Shown here: positions 7,128-18,000 of the stretch, piece by piece
Position numbering within the stretch: position 1 is the stretch's first letter
Layout of the letters: every line of letters starts with the position of its first letter
Assembly (NCBI GenBank): GCA_964545075.1
Contig: CAZJFS010000020.1
Location: 1 to 41,980, forward strand
Direction of reading: 5' to 3'
DNA length: 41,980 nt
Source: DAOPXV01 sp035352535
Lineage (GTDB): Bacteria; Muiribacteriota; UBA9980
Made by a program: the position numbers and the translations under genes
Notes under the pieces: generated by a model
Database searches by the model: none
Told to the model about the DNA's origin: nothing
What the model saw: only the letters and a program-made list of their open reading frames with translations

Positions 7128-8996
7128 CTAATCCTCGAAAGTTATCCTGTTGATCTCCTCGATATTGGTGACCCCTTCGGCCACCTTCTGCCACGCCGCG
7201 GCGCGCAGCGTCCTCATGCCCTCGGCCACCGCCTGCTTTTTTATTTCGATCGGCGACAGGCGCGCGAGCACCATCGATTTTATCTTCTCGGAAAGCGGAA
7301 GAGTTTCATAAATGCCGACCCTTCCCACGTATCCGGTCTTATGGCAGAACCGGCAGCCGGCGCCCCTGTAAAATTTTCCGCCCGAATATTTTTCGAAATC
7401 GCCCATCAGGTCGGTCACCGATTTTTCAGGAACGTATTCCTCCCGGCAATTGGAGCATATTTTTCTTATGAGCCGCTGCGATAATATTAGGTTAAAGGAA
7501 GCCACGAACTGATATGGATCGACGCCCATATTGACGAGCCGGCCGATGGAGTCCATAACATCGTTGGCGTGTATCGTAGACAGAACCAGATGACCGGTAA
7601 GCGCTGCGTTTATAGCAATATTCGCTGTCTCCGCGTCGCGGATCTCGCCGACCATTATCTCGTCGGGGTCCTGGCGGACTATGGAACGGAGGCCGGAAGC
7701 GAAGGTCAGGCCCTTTTTTTCATTGATGTTTATCTGGACGATGTCGTCTATCTGATATTCGACGGGATCTTCGATCGTTATAAGCTTATCCTCGGGTGTT
7801 TTAATGGCTTTTATAGCCGAATAAAGCGTCGTCGTCTTTCCCGATCCGGTGGGGCCCGCGACGAGTATCATTCCATATGGTTTCGTAATATTTTTCCTGA
7901 ACTTCAAAAGGTCGTCTTCGGGAAAGCCCAGATTGGCCAGATCGAGGCCGAGCGCATGCTGGTCGAGTATCCTTATTACGACGGTTTCGCCGAAGATCGA
8001 CGGCAGGACCGATACGCGGAAATCTATCGCGCGCTCGTCGATATAGCGCTTGAATCTTCCGTCCTGGGGAATTCGTTTTTCCGATATATCAAGACTTGCC
8101 ATGGTTTTAAGCCTAGCAACGATGAAGTTCTTCGACTTCGGGTCTATAGATCTGACCATGAAAAGAGCGCCGTCTATACGGTACTTCACTTTAAGCCCTT
8201 CAGGATAGACTTCAAAATGAATATCCGAGGCTTTTTTACGCACCGCCTTCAAAATTATGGAATCGACGGTACGCACGATAGTATCGTCGGAAAGGGTTTT
8301 CAAGAAATCGGCCTCGGCCGCCCGCTCGTCGCCTTCCTCCGGCACGCTTTTTAAAAGCTCCGCTTCGTCGGAATCGGCAAAAAGAGCGTTCTCGCTTAAC
8401 GATGTTTCGACGAGAAGGTTTATGTTCCTGGAAATATCGCTTTTAACCGCGACGCAGGGAATCGTCGGGATGCCTATTACGGATTCGATCTCTTCTATCC
8501 GGTCTACGTCGGACGGGTCGTCCATAATTATGACGAGCTTATCGTTTTCAAGCCTGTATGGAATGAACTGATAACGCCTGATGACGTTAACGTCATACCG
8601 TGAAAAAATGACGTCGTCGATCTTCGCCTCGTTGAGGTCCACGAAATCCACGTGATGCTGAATAGCTATCGCCTTGTATATTTGTTTGGGCGCGGCTATG
8701 TTTCGCTGGATCAGTACCTCCTTAAGGTTTCCGGGAACCCCGCCGAACTCGACGATGATCTTTTCGAGCTCCTCCGTGGATATTATGCTCTCGGATATCA
8801 GAACGTCCTCGAGCGAATGGGATTTCAACGCGTGAAAATAATACTTATAAGCCTGCTCGGCGTCGGAAACCACGTTTCGCGAGATGAGGCCTTTAATCCC
8901 CTCTTCCGCCCCGGCGGGAAGAAGAGCGTCGCGCGTCGCGGCGTCGATTTTGTTCTTGAGCTTGAGCTCATATAGGATTTTTTCCCAAACCGGCAT
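7128..8996 (-). CDS. gspE: GspE/PilB family assembly ATPase
   Basis: A 622-residue cytoplasmic hexameric ATPase that powers pilin or pseudopilin assembly. Residues 1-160 form the MshEN/GspE N-terminal domain, including FVDLNEAKIDDVIFSRYDVN and the ILIMDDPSD-like strand. The motor core follows, with Walker A GPTGSGKTTT near residue 381, the Asp box ITIEDPVEYQ, Walker B VGEIRDAETANIA and the His box LVLSTIHAND. A C4 zinc motif is visible as CSNC and CRFC in the last 120 residues, which is typical of extension motors and not of PilT. Full length for the family. It lies 22 bp after gspF, in the same transcription unit. Confidence 0.95.
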   Translation of the reverse strand: MPVWEKILYELKLKNKIDAATRDALLPAGAEEGIKGLISRNVVSDAEQAYKYYFHALKSHSLEDVLISESIISTEELEKIIVEFGGVPGNLKEVLIQRNIAAPKQIYKAIAIQHHVDFVDLNEAKIDDVIFSRYDVNVIRRYQFIPYRLENDKLVIIMDDPSDVDRIEEIESVIGIPTIPCVAVKSDISRNINLLVETSLSENALFADSDEAELLKSVPEEGDERAAEADFLKTLSDDTIVRTVDSIILKAVRKKASDIHFEVYPEGLKVKYRIDGALFMVRSIDPKSKNFIVARLKTMASLDISEKRIPQDGRFKRYIDERAIDFRVSVLPSIFGETVVIRILDQHALGLDLANLGFPEDDLLKFRKNITKPYGMILVAGPTGSGKTTTLYSAIKAIKTPEDKLITIEDPVEYQIDDIVQININEKKGLTFASGLRSIVRQDPDEIMVGEIRDAETANIAINAALTGHLVLSTIHANDVMDSIGRLVNMGVDPYQFVASFNLILSQRLIRKICSNCREEYVPEKSVTDLMGDFEKYSGGKFYRGAGCRFCHKTGYVGRVGIYETLPLSEKIKSMVLARLSPIEIKKQAVAEGMRTLRAAAWQKVAEGVTNIEEINRITFED

Positions 8997-9018
8997 TTAA
9001 AAATTCCTTTCGCTAAAG

Positions 9019-10242
9019 TTAGCTGACAATGGATGAAGCGGTTATCATCGGAAGCATTATCGATATTATTATCAGGCCAAAAACGCCTATCACCAGTATA
9101 AGCAGGAGCGGCCCGAATATGGACGAAACGGTGTTGGTAAGAGTGTCGAACTCGGAGTCCATCTCATGGGCGACGTGCGAAAATATTTCGGCGAGAGTTC
9201 CCGATTCCTCTCCGGTCCTTACGAGTTTGGATGTCACGCCTTCGGCGAATTCGCTTTTTTCAAATGAATAACTTATTGGATTTCCTTCACGGATAAGCTT
9301 CAACGCGCCTTTAAATCTGCGTGATATGACGGAATTAGTGATAACGTTCGAACTGACGTCGAAAGCGGTTATAACGTTGACGCCGGAGGCTATTAGCAGT
9401 CCGGCCGTCCTGTAAAATATGGAATAAATTTTGGTCTGTGAAAAACGGCTGAAAATAGGCAATCTTAATATAAGACGGTCTATCAGATCTTTCGCCTCCG
9501 GCGTTTTAAACCAGCTATGAACGACGAAAGCGAACGCCCCCGCAAGAAGCAGGATCGGGATCAGATAACTCGTCAGCATATTGGCTATAAAAAAAACGAA
9601 CTGCGATATCGGAGGAAGGTCGGCGTTCATATCCCTGAATAATTTAACATAGGTCGGAACGACGTTTATGAATAGATACGTTATTCCAATAAAGCTAAGG
9701 ATCAGAATCACGATCGGATATATCGCGGCCGAAAGCAATTTATTATAAAATTCCTGCATTTTCTGGTAATAAAGCCTCAGATTCGAAAGGACCTCGCCCA
9801 GGTTTCCGGCCGATTCGCCGCTGGCGACGGAGCGGATGAAAAGTTCGTCGAAAACGTCCGGATGCCTCGACAGCGCAAGGGACAATGGAATCCCTGACAC
9901 GACGGCCAGACGCACTTCATCGAGCACGCCCGCGAAATATCCGCCGTCGCTTTTTTCGCAGAGGACGGCGAACGCCTCGTTAACCGACATCCCCGCCCTT
10001 ATAAGAAGCGATAAAAGCCTTGAAAATTCGATAAGTTTGGAACTTCTGCCAAGACGAAAAACCATGGGCCTTAAATTAGCGCCGGAGAACATGCCGGAAA
10101 AAGAATACGGCAGCGCTTCTACCGAAAGCGGGTACAGACCCTGGTCCAGAAGCACTTCGCGGACCTGCCCGCCTGACTCACCCGGCATCGAAAATTCTTC
10201 GATATTTCCTTTGCGATCGACCGTTTTAACTTTAAAATTCAT
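9019..10242 (-). CDS. gspF: GspF/PilC family inner-membrane platform protein
   Basis: A 407-residue polytopic membrane protein. It has an N-terminal cytoplasmic beta-rich segment and two tandem T2SF helical domains. The first (about 70-190) contains FSRLLSLLIRAGMSVNEAF and SGESAGNLGEVLSNL; the second (about 270-400) contains FYRTAGLLIASGVNVITAF and RTGEESGTLAEIFSHVA. Membrane helices lie near 170-190, 215-240 and 375-400. Length and repeat order match GspF and PilC. It is the first gene of the operon; AGG lies 4 bases before its ATG, and a consensus-like promoter lies 37 bp upstream. It interacts with GspE and the PilM/N/O complex in known systems. Confidence 0.95.
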   Translation of the reverse strand: MNFKVKTVDRKGNIEEFSMPGESGGQVREVLLDQGLYPLSVEALPYSFSGMFSGANLRPMVFRLGRSSKLIEFSRLLSLLIRAGMSVNEAFAVLCEKSDGGYFAGVLDEVRLAVVSGIPLSLALSRHPDVFDELFIRSVASGESAGNLGEVLSNLRLYYQKMQEFYNKLLSAAIYPIVILILSFIGITYLFINVVPTYVKLFRDMNADLPPISQFVFFIANMLTSYLIPILLLAGAFAFVVHSWFKTPEAKDLIDRLILRLPIFSRFSQTKIYSIFYRTAGLLIASGVNVITAFDVSSNVITNSVISRRFKGALKLIREGNPISYSFEKSEFAEGVTSKLVRTGEESGTLAEIFSHVAHEMDSEFDTLTNTVSSIFGPLLLILVIGVFGLIIISIMLPMITASSIVS

Positions 10243-10278
10243 TGTCCTAAAAAGGCTCCAGTCATTTTCATTTTTTAT

Positions 10279-10307
10279 ATAATAATAGAATAAATCTTTT
10301 TTGTCAA
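10279..10307 (-). promoter_or_regulatory. Sigma70-type promoter of the secretion/pilus operon
   Basis: On the minus strand TTGACA (10302-10307) is followed after 17 bases by TATTAT (10279-10284). The predicted start lies near 10271, leaving about 30 bases of leader before the gspF ATG. This is one mismatch from full consensus with ideal spacing. I see no comparable site between the following genes, so it may drive the whole run down to the sugar transporter. Confidence 0.75.
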
Positions 10308-10357
10308 CCCGTAAACTTACATTATTAAAAATAACGGCCAGGGTTCTAAATTTTGCT

Positions 10358-10385
10358 TTGATTTATTTAAGTTGTGTTGTAAAAT
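10358..10385 (+). promoter_or_regulatory. Possible promoter of the phosphopantetheinyl transferase gene
   Basis: TTGATT (10358-10363), 16 bases, then TAAAAT (10380-10385), in the divergent intergenic region. It matches the general form of other promoters here but with weaker -35 and shorter spacing. It would give a leader of about 30 bases before the proposed TTG start. Confidence 0.35.
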
Positions 10386-10423
10386 AACGGCGCGGTTTTA
10401 TTCCGCTTTTTATTTTTTCGGCT

Positions 10424-11191
10424 TTGGCCGGTTCCGCGCCTGAAAAACCAGACGCTCTTCCGGATTATGCCGGAACAGTTATATTTTATAAGGTTGATGG
10501 ACGATTGACGGAATTACTCGTATTAAACGTCGCAAAATGCCGCGATGCCATATTATCTGAAAAAGCCGCGGCGATCGTTTCGGCTGAAAGGTTAGCCGCA
10601 AGCCTTAAATTCAGGCTTGAAACCGACAGGCTGCTCTCCCTCGGGGGAGACTTACTGGCCCGCTCGGCGGCCAGGCACGGGCTCGGTTTAAAAAACGACG
10701 ATATAAGATTTTCAAAAAACGCCTTTGGGAAACCATTTTTAAACGGTTTTAAAAATTTCCACTTTAACGTTTCGCATTCCGGCGCGCTTGCGATATGCGC
10801 AATTTCTTCATTCGAGGTCGGATGTGACTGCGAATTCATAGATGCTGAAAATAAATTCGAGGGCATAAGAAGCGTTTTCAGTAAAAGCGAACTATCATCC
10901 ATAGACGCTCTTTCAGGAATTGACAGAACAATGAAATGCTACGAGATATGTACCGTCAAGGAATGTTTTATCAAATGCACGGGTTACGGCCTCAGCGAAG
11001 ACATTTCCAAACTCGAAACATACCGCGAGAAGTCTATTTATAAGATCCGGAAAAGCGGTACGGAACTGAATTATTTTATCAAGCCTTATGAACATATCGA
11101 GGGATATGCCGTGGCGGCCTGTTCCGCAACTGACGACTTCGCCGGCGCCGTATCATGGGCCGATGAAAAATATTTGTTTCACGCTACTTAA
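10424..11191 (+). CDS. Sfp-type 4'-phosphopantetheinyl transferase
   Basis: This enzyme transfers the phosphopantetheine arm of coenzyme A to a serine of carrier domains. The 255-residue protein has the substrate-side motif FGKPFLNG followed by FHFNVSHSG, the metal-binding pair Asp135 and Glu137 in VGCDCEFID, and KECFIKCTGYGL (Lys179, Glu180, Lys184). Those residues match the Sfp-family WxxKEaxxK box, with the Trp replaced. The length, near 230-255, is that of Sfp proteins and not the shorter AcpS. The proposed TTG start is weak: no ribosome binding site is seen and no in-frame ATG lies before the first beta-strand VIFYKVDG, so the true start may differ. It points the same way as the NRPS gene, whose three carrier domains it presumably activates. 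A scaffold gap follows it. Confidence 0.85.
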   Translation: MAGSAPEKPDALPDYAGTVIFYKVDGRLTELLVLNVAKCRDAILSEKAAAIVSAERLAASLKFRLETDRLLSLGGDLLARSAARHGLGLKNDDIRFSKNAFGKPFLNGFKNFHFNVSHSGALAICAISSFEVGCDCEFIDAENKFEGIRSVFSKSELSSIDALSGIDRTMKCYEICTVKECFIKCTGYGLSEDISKLETYREKSIYKIRKSGTELNYFIKPYEHIEGYAVAACSATDDFAGAVSWADEKYLFHAT

Positions 11192-11273
11192 TTCATTCAT
11201 GCGCCGTGTTCTCATCGCCGGTAACATTACCGTCATTCGCTTGAACGGCCGGCTATAACGATAAAAATTTAAA

Positions 11274-11373
11274 NNNNNNNNNNNNNNNNNNNNNNNNNNN
11301 NNNNNNNNNNNNNNNNNNNNNNNNNNNNNNNNNNNNNNNNNNNNNNNNNNNNNNNNNNNNNNNNNNNNNNNNN
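11274..11373. other. Scaffold gap (100 Ns)
   Basis: One hundred consecutive Ns, the usual placeholder for a gap of unknown true length. It separates the phosphopantetheinyl transferase from the cupin gene. The flanking 82 bases on the left (11192-11273) hold no recognisable gene. Missing biosynthetic genes could lie here. Confidence 0.98.
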
Positions 11374-11376
11374 TAT

Positions 11377-11405
11377 TTGACAAACCGCTAAAATTTTCAT
11401 ATAAT
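11377..11405 (+). promoter_or_regulatory. Perfect-consensus sigma70 promoter, probably leaderless
   Basis: TTGACA (11377-11382), exactly 17 bases, then TATAAT (11400-11405). Only 9 bases separate the -10 box from the cupin ATG at 11415. Transcription should therefore begin within one to three bases of the start codon, leaving no room for a ribosome binding site. Confidence 0.8.
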
Positions 11406-11414
11406 GCAAAATCT

Positions 11415-11726
11415 ATGAAAAATATCTTCGACCTGCCGTCTGAAATTCCAGATGAAATAGTAGAAGTCATTTACGAAAATAAAAACACCCGTATCGAGCG
11501 AATCTTATCCGCTGGACAGGTTTCGGCCGAAGGTTTCTGGTATGACCAAAATGAGAATGAATGGGTGTCGCTCGTCCAGGGCGAGGCGAAGGTAGCCTTT
11601 GACGACGGCGGCTCGGCGGTTTTAAAAGCCGGCGATCATATATTGATAAAGGCGCATAAACGCCACCGGGTCGAATATACGAGCATTGATCCTCCCTGCG
11701 TATGGATCTGCGTTTTTTTTAATTGA
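11415..11726 (+). CDS. Small single-domain cupin protein
   Basis: A 103-residue protein that is essentially one cupin barrel. The N-terminal MKNIFDLPSEIPDEIVEVI leads into strands with NEWVSLVQGEAKVAFDDGG, and the second cupin motif is AGDHILIKAHKRHRVEYTS. Several His and Glu positions of the metal site are present in partial form (His and Arg in KRHRVE). Enzymatic activity, metal and substrate are not determinable. It lies 294 bp upstream of the NRPS on the same strand and might be co-expressed, but it has its own very strong promoter. Its start is the ATG directly after that promoter, since the downstream sequence already matches the family N-terminus. Confidence 0.82.
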   Translation: MKNIFDLPSEIPDEIVEVIYENKNTRIERILSAGQVSAEGFWYDQNENEWVSLVQGEAKVAFDDGGSAVLKAGDHILIKAHKRHRVEYTSIDPPCVWICVFFN

Positions 11727-12020
11727 GCGACCCGCGCCGAACTGCTTTATTAATAATCAAGCCGCGCATCGCAGCCTTGGAACAACCGTTCATTATCATC
11801 TGACCGCGGCCTTTTTCGACGGCAGTAATTATCGCGGCGGCATTCATCTTAAAACGCGGGCGGACGGAAATAAATCGATAAAATGAACGAATTTAGGAAC
11901 GGTCTGCTTTTTATAATTTTGCCAGACACGCGCCATCGCTTTGACCGATTTTTCAAATTATGGGGCCGGACGGTTTGCCGACGCTGAATTGAATATTATA
12001 AATAACAATGGAGGAATTTT
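11727..12020 (+). other. Intergenic region before the NRPS gene
   Basis: 294 bp with no supportable gene. A possible weak promoter, TTGCCG (11975-11980), 16 bases, TATAAA (11997-12002), would start transcription close to the ribosome binding site GGAGG at 12010-12014. That site is 6 bases before the NRPS ATG and is the best Shine-Dalgarno sequence in this part of the window. A 66-codon frame at 11686-11886 overlaps the cupin end and looks non-coding. Confidence 0.5.
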
Positions 12021-15000
12021 ATGAATAACGACAACCGGACGTATTACGAATTATCGCACCCTGAAAAAAGGCTGTTTTACCTTCAAAAGTACTATCCCGA
12101 AACTCCGATGTGGAACGTTCCGCTATCAGTTGTTTTCAAGGAGCCCGTCAATATAACCACGCTGAAAAAAGCGATAAATTTATTCATCAGAAATAATCAG
12201 AATATGCGCATACGGTTCACGGAAACCGAGGCCGGGCCTAAACAATACATAGCCGAATTTGTTGAAAAGGATTTAAGCATAGTCGAGTTCATCGGAACGG
12301 CCGCCATGGAAAATATGCACGAATGGGCTGAAAATGAATCAAGAAGGCCATTCGTCGATCTTACGGGCGTCGAATTATTCCGGGTTTTTATAATCAGGCT
12401 CGATAACGAGGGCGGAGGTTTTTATTTAAACGGCCACCACATGATATGCGATGGAACCTCGCTCGCCTTCGCGACCGACAGGATCGTCGAATATTACGAA
12501 GAGCTTAAGGCCGGAAAAACCGATATAACGGAGCAATTCCCGTCTTATTTCAATTATCTTGAGGGCGAGGCGCGCTATCTCAAATCCGCTGAATTTGAAA
12601 AAGACCGCGAATACTGGTTAAGCAAATACAAAAACGACGTCGAACAGCTCGAACTGCGCCCGGGGATAGATAACGAGGACCTTAAAACAAGCCGCAGTTA
12701 CCACAGAGCGCCCGCCGGCATTTCCGCAAAAATATACGATTATTGCGGAAAAAACAAGATAAGCGTTTTCAAGTTCTTTATGTGCTCTCTTTACGCCTAT
12801 TTCTTCAGGCTTACCCAGAAAGAGGATATAGTCATTCTAACGGCGAGCCACGGCCGGAACGAGGAGTTTAAAAGATCTACGGGCATGTTCGTGAACTCGC
12901 TTCCCATGCGTTTAAATTTTTCATCGGATATCACTTTCCGGGCACTTTGCGATAAATTTACGGCTGAATTCACGGAAATGCTGACGCATCAAAAATTTCC
13001 GAGCGACCTTCTCGCGTCAGAGCTCAGAAGCCGGAATCGCGACCCGCAAAATCTTTTCACTCTCGCGCTTTCGCAACACGTAAAAAGCAAAAACGGCGAT
13101 AAGATAGAAACAAAGAATTATGGCAGCGGCGAATCTTTCAGCCTGTTGACATTTTATTTAAGCTTTGATCACAATAAAAAAGACGAGATCGAATTTTTTA
13201 TAGATTATAGGACTTCAGTTTATCAACAGCGCGAGATAAATTACATGGCAGATCATATTTATAAATTAATGGCCGCCGCCATGGACGCGCCGGATAAAAA
13301 AATAAGCGGATACGATTTCATATCCGACATTGAAAAGCGACGTCTTTTAAACGAATTCAACGATACGGACGCGTATTACCCGAAGGATAAAACTTTCGTG
13401 GATATATTCGACGAACAGGCCGAAAAAATGCCGGATAAAAAAGCCGTGGTCTATCTCGATAAATTTATAACATACGGCCAATTACGCGGAAAAAGCGAGA
13501 TGCTGGCGCAAAAATTACGCTCACTGGGTATTTCGCGTGACGACATAGCCGGCATATTCGTGGACCGCTCGATCGAAATGTTCATAGGCGCCGTCGGCGT
13601 TTTGAAATCAGGCGGAGCCTTCATGCCCATCGACACAAAATACCCGATGGATAGAATTGAATTCATGCTGGAAGACAGCAAGTCAAAAGTGCTCATAACT
13701 CAAAAGCATCTTCTCGATAAAATAAAATTTAACGGGACGGTCATCGACCTCGACGATCGATCTCTTTATGAAAACGAAGGCGGAGAGTTTAAAAACATCA
13801 GCCGGCCGGAAGATCTGGCCTATGTCATATATACCTCGGGCTCGACCGGAAAGCCTAAGGGCACGCTTATCGAACACCGTTCATTGTTGAACTTCGCCTT
13901 CTGGTATAAAAACTCGCGCCGCATAACCGAGACCGATTCCATCGCCAAACACGCGTCTTTCGGCTTCGACGCGTCTATCGCGGAAGTTTTCCCCCCGCTT
14001 ATCGCCGGGGCCGAGATACACGTCATCAGCGAAGACATAAAACTGTCGCTCGGCGAACTCAACGATTATTTTGAAAAAAACAACATCCGTGGCGCTTTTT
14101 TAACGACCCAATTCGCGGAACAGTTCAGCGAAAATATCGACAATAAATCGCTTCGTTATCTTGACACCGGCGGAGAAAAGCTGAGGACCTTCACCAAACG
14201 CGGCTATGATTTCAATAACTGTTACGGGCCGACCGAATGCACCGTTTATACTACCTTTTTCCAGGTCGACAGGATGCACGCCAACATTCCCATCGGAAGA
14301 CCGCTCGCCAATACGAAGGTCTATATAACGGACCGCCTTGGAAATCTCATGCCCGAAGGATACCCCGGCGAATTATGCGTGTCCGGAGTATGCCTTTCGC
14401 GAGGCTACCTGAACAGGCCCGAAGTGACGGCCGAAAAATTCGTGAAAAATCCTTTCGCGCCCGGCGAACGGCTCTACAAAACAGGCGATCTTACAAGATG
14501 GCTTCCGGACGGCAATATCGAATACATAGGGCGCATAGACAATCAGGTAAAACTGAGGGGTTTCAGAATAGAACTCGGCGAGATCGAAATGGAAATAATG
14601 AAGATCAAGGGCATTAAAAACACGGCGGTAACGGTCGTTTCAGATGGCGACAACAAATACATCTGCGCTTATATAGTCGCGGACGGAGAAATAACGCCGG
14701 ATTTTATAAAAAAAGAAATATCGCAGAACCTGCCGGAATTCATGATACCGAATTATATAGTAAGGCTCGACGAAATGCCGGTCAACGCCAGCGGCAAGAT
14801 CGACCGGAAAGCTCTTCCCGCGCCTCACGTCAAATCCGAAGCAAGATCGGAGTTCGTCGCGCCGTGCTGCGGAACCGAGGAAAAACTCGCGTCGCTATGG
14901 AAGGAAACGCTCTCGCTCGACAATATCAGCGCGCTCGACAATTTCTTCAAGATCGGCGGCCATTCACTTAAAACCGTTATTTTACAAGCTAAGATAGAGC

Positions 15001-18000
15001 GCAATTTCAACCTGCGCCTTTCCATCAAAAAAATATTCGACCTGCCCTCGCTCCGTCAAATGGCGGCTTATATAGATTCAGCGACATGCGCAAAGGGCTC
15101 CACCGCAGCCATCCAGGCTGAACCGGCCGCGATCTCAAGCCCCGCCGTAAATGGAGAAAAAAGCGTTATGCGCGGCGCCGGATGCGCGAATTATGTCAAC
15201 CCCGAAAATGACGTTGAAGAAAGGCTCGTTAAAATATGGGAAGAAGTCCTCAACCTGAAAGGCGTCGGAGCGCTGGATAATTTCTTCGCCATCGGCGGCC
15301 ATTCGATCAAGGTCGTTTCAATGCAGTATAAGATAGAAAAGGAATTCGGAACTCGCGTCGAGATCAAAAAAATATTCGGTTCTCCGACGATACGCGAAAT
15401 GGCTTCGTTGATAATGAAAGCCGGGTCCGTTAAGGCGGATGATTCAAAACGCGAAGAGAAATCCCCGAAAAAAGCCGGAGCGTCAAAACCTCTCGAGAAT
15501 TATCCGGTTTCATCCGTACAAAAACGCCTTTTTATAGTGGAAAATATGGAAGACGGATCATCGACCTCATATAATATTCCGTTCGCGCTCAAGATCATCG
15601 GAAAACTTGATAAGCTGAAGTTTTCCGAATCCATACAGAAAATGGTCGACCGCCACGAGGCTTTGAGGACATCCTTTAACGTCGTGGACGGCGAACTCGT
15701 TCAAACGATACACGAAAGCGTAAGACTGAAAAAAATATATCAGGATGCCGGAGGCGGCCCTCTCGACTCATGCATCAAATCTTTCGTCATTCCATTCGAT
15801 CTTACAAAAGCGCCGCTCATGCGGGTCAAGCTGTTAAGGATTTCCGACTGCGAACATTTATTGCTCGCCGATTTCCATCACATCATATTCGACGGAATGT
15901 CGCTCGATATATTCATGCGCGAACTTTTCGAAATATACAACGGAAGGGCGCTTCCTGAACTCAAGGAACAATATAAGGATTTCTGCGTGTGGCAGAAAAA
16001 ATTCATCGCTTCCAATAGCAACGCCGCGCAGGAAAAAGTATGGTTTGAAATGCTCTCGGGCGAGCTGCCGACGCTCGATATGCCGACCGATTTCCCGAGA
16101 CCGCAGACCCCCGACATCAAAGGCTCTCACATCGGTTTCATGGCCGACTCCGAATTATCCGCGCGGCTTAGAAGCCTGGCGCAGAAAACCAACAATACTC
16201 TATACACGGTCATTCTCGCCGCGTTAAATATTCTTCTTTCAAGATATTCCGGGCAGGAAGATATCATAGTCGGAACGCCCCTTCTCGGAAGGCCTTCAAT
16301 AGAATCGCAGCAGATGCTCGGAATGTTCGTCAACACAATGCCCGCGCGCAATTATCCGAAACCGGATAAAAAATTCATCGAGTTTTTAGAAGAGGTCCGG
16401 CAGAATTTTTTCAATATAATCGATAACCAGGACTATCAGCTCGATATGCTCATAGACAAACTTAACGTCAAGCGGACGAACGGGCGCAACCCTTTATTCG
16501 ACGTGGTATTCGTCTATCAGACATCTCAGGGAATAATGGAAACGGCGTATAACGATATAATGATCAAGCCGCACGCCATCGAGACGGGCACGGCCAAATT
16601 CGATATAACTCTTCAGGCTTTTGAATCGAGCGATTCTATAAGATTCGACCTTGAATACCGCGAGCGCCTTTTTAAAGACGATTCCATAAAAAGAATGTCA
16701 TCTCATTTGATCAATATACTCGAAGAAGTTACGCGCAACCCCGAGCTTATGCTAAAAGAGATCGATCTTATCGCGGGAGAGGAACTCAAAACCGTTTTAT
16801 ACGACTTTAACGATACGGCGATGGATTATCCCAGAGATAAAACTTTCGCCGATATATTCGACGAGCAGGCCGAAAAAACGCCGGACAAAAAAGCGGTGGT
16901 TTATCTTGATAAATCCATAACATACGGCCAGTTAAGGAAAAAAGGCGAAATGCTGGCTGAAAAATTACGCTCCTTAGGTATTTCGCGTGACGATATAGCC
17001 GGCATATTCGTGGACAGATCGCTTGAGATGTTCATCGGAGCCGTCGGCGTTTTAAAATCAGGCGCGGCTTTCATGCCCATCGACACCAAATATCCGCTGG
17101 ACCGGATCGAGTTCATGCTCGAGGACAGCAAGTCGAAAGTGCTTATTACTCAAAAACATCTTCTGGATAAGATCAAATTTGGCGGAACCGTTATAGACCT
17201 TGAAGATGAATCGCTTTACCAAAATGAAGCTGTATCATTTAAAAATATCAGCCAGCCGCAGGATCTGGCGTACGTCATATATACCTCGGGATCGACCGGA
17301 AAACCCAAAGGCACGCTGATCGAACATCATTCATTATTGAACTTCTCGTTCTGGTATAAAAAAACGCACCAGTTAACGGAAGCGGATTCTCTGGCCAAAC
17401 ACGCGTCCTTCGGCTTTGACGCGTCTATCATGGAGGTGTTCCCGCCACTTATATCGGGCTCGGCCATTCATGTCATCAGCGAAGATATCAAATTATCCCT
17501 CGTAGATCTTAACGAGTATTTTGAAAAAAACAACATACGCGGCGGTTTTTTAACGACGCAATTCGCCGAACAGTTCAACGAGAATATCGATAATAAATCG
17601 CTGCGCTACCTTGACGCCGGCGGGGAAAAACTCAGGACCTACATCAAACGCGGCTATGATTTTTACAACGGCTACGGGCCTACCGAATGCACCGTTTATA
17701 CTACATTTTTCCGCGTCGATAAAAATTATCCGAACATCCCGATCGGAAAACCCCTCGCGAACACGCGTATCTACGTACTCGCTAAAAACAATAAACTGCA
17801 GCCCATTGGAGTTCCGGGCGAACTCTGCGTCGCCGGAGACTGCCTCGCGCGCGGCTATCTGGGAAGGCCCGATCTGACGGCCGAAAAATTTCCCGCCGAT
17901 CCTTTTTATCCGGGCGAGCGAATGTACCGAACGGGCGATCTCGTCAAATGGCTTCCGGACGGCAACATCGAATTCCTCGGAAGAATCGACTTCCAGGTGA

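Noticed and set aside
7569..8354. 261-codon frame on the plus strand
   Set aside because: Entirely antisense to the well-conserved GspE core; the translation has no recognisable domain and is a codon-bias shadow.
11153..11470. Minus-strand frame running through the N gap
   Set aside because: A third of it is unknown sequence and the rest is antisense to the cupin and the transferase end.
11686..11886. 66-codon frame downstream of the cupin
   Set aside because: It overlaps the cupin in another frame, lacks a ribosome binding site and shows no family features.
14237..14617. 126-codon frame inside the NRPS gene
   Set aside because: Out-of-frame shadow of the adenylation domain; highly Arg-rich, as expected from shifted codons.
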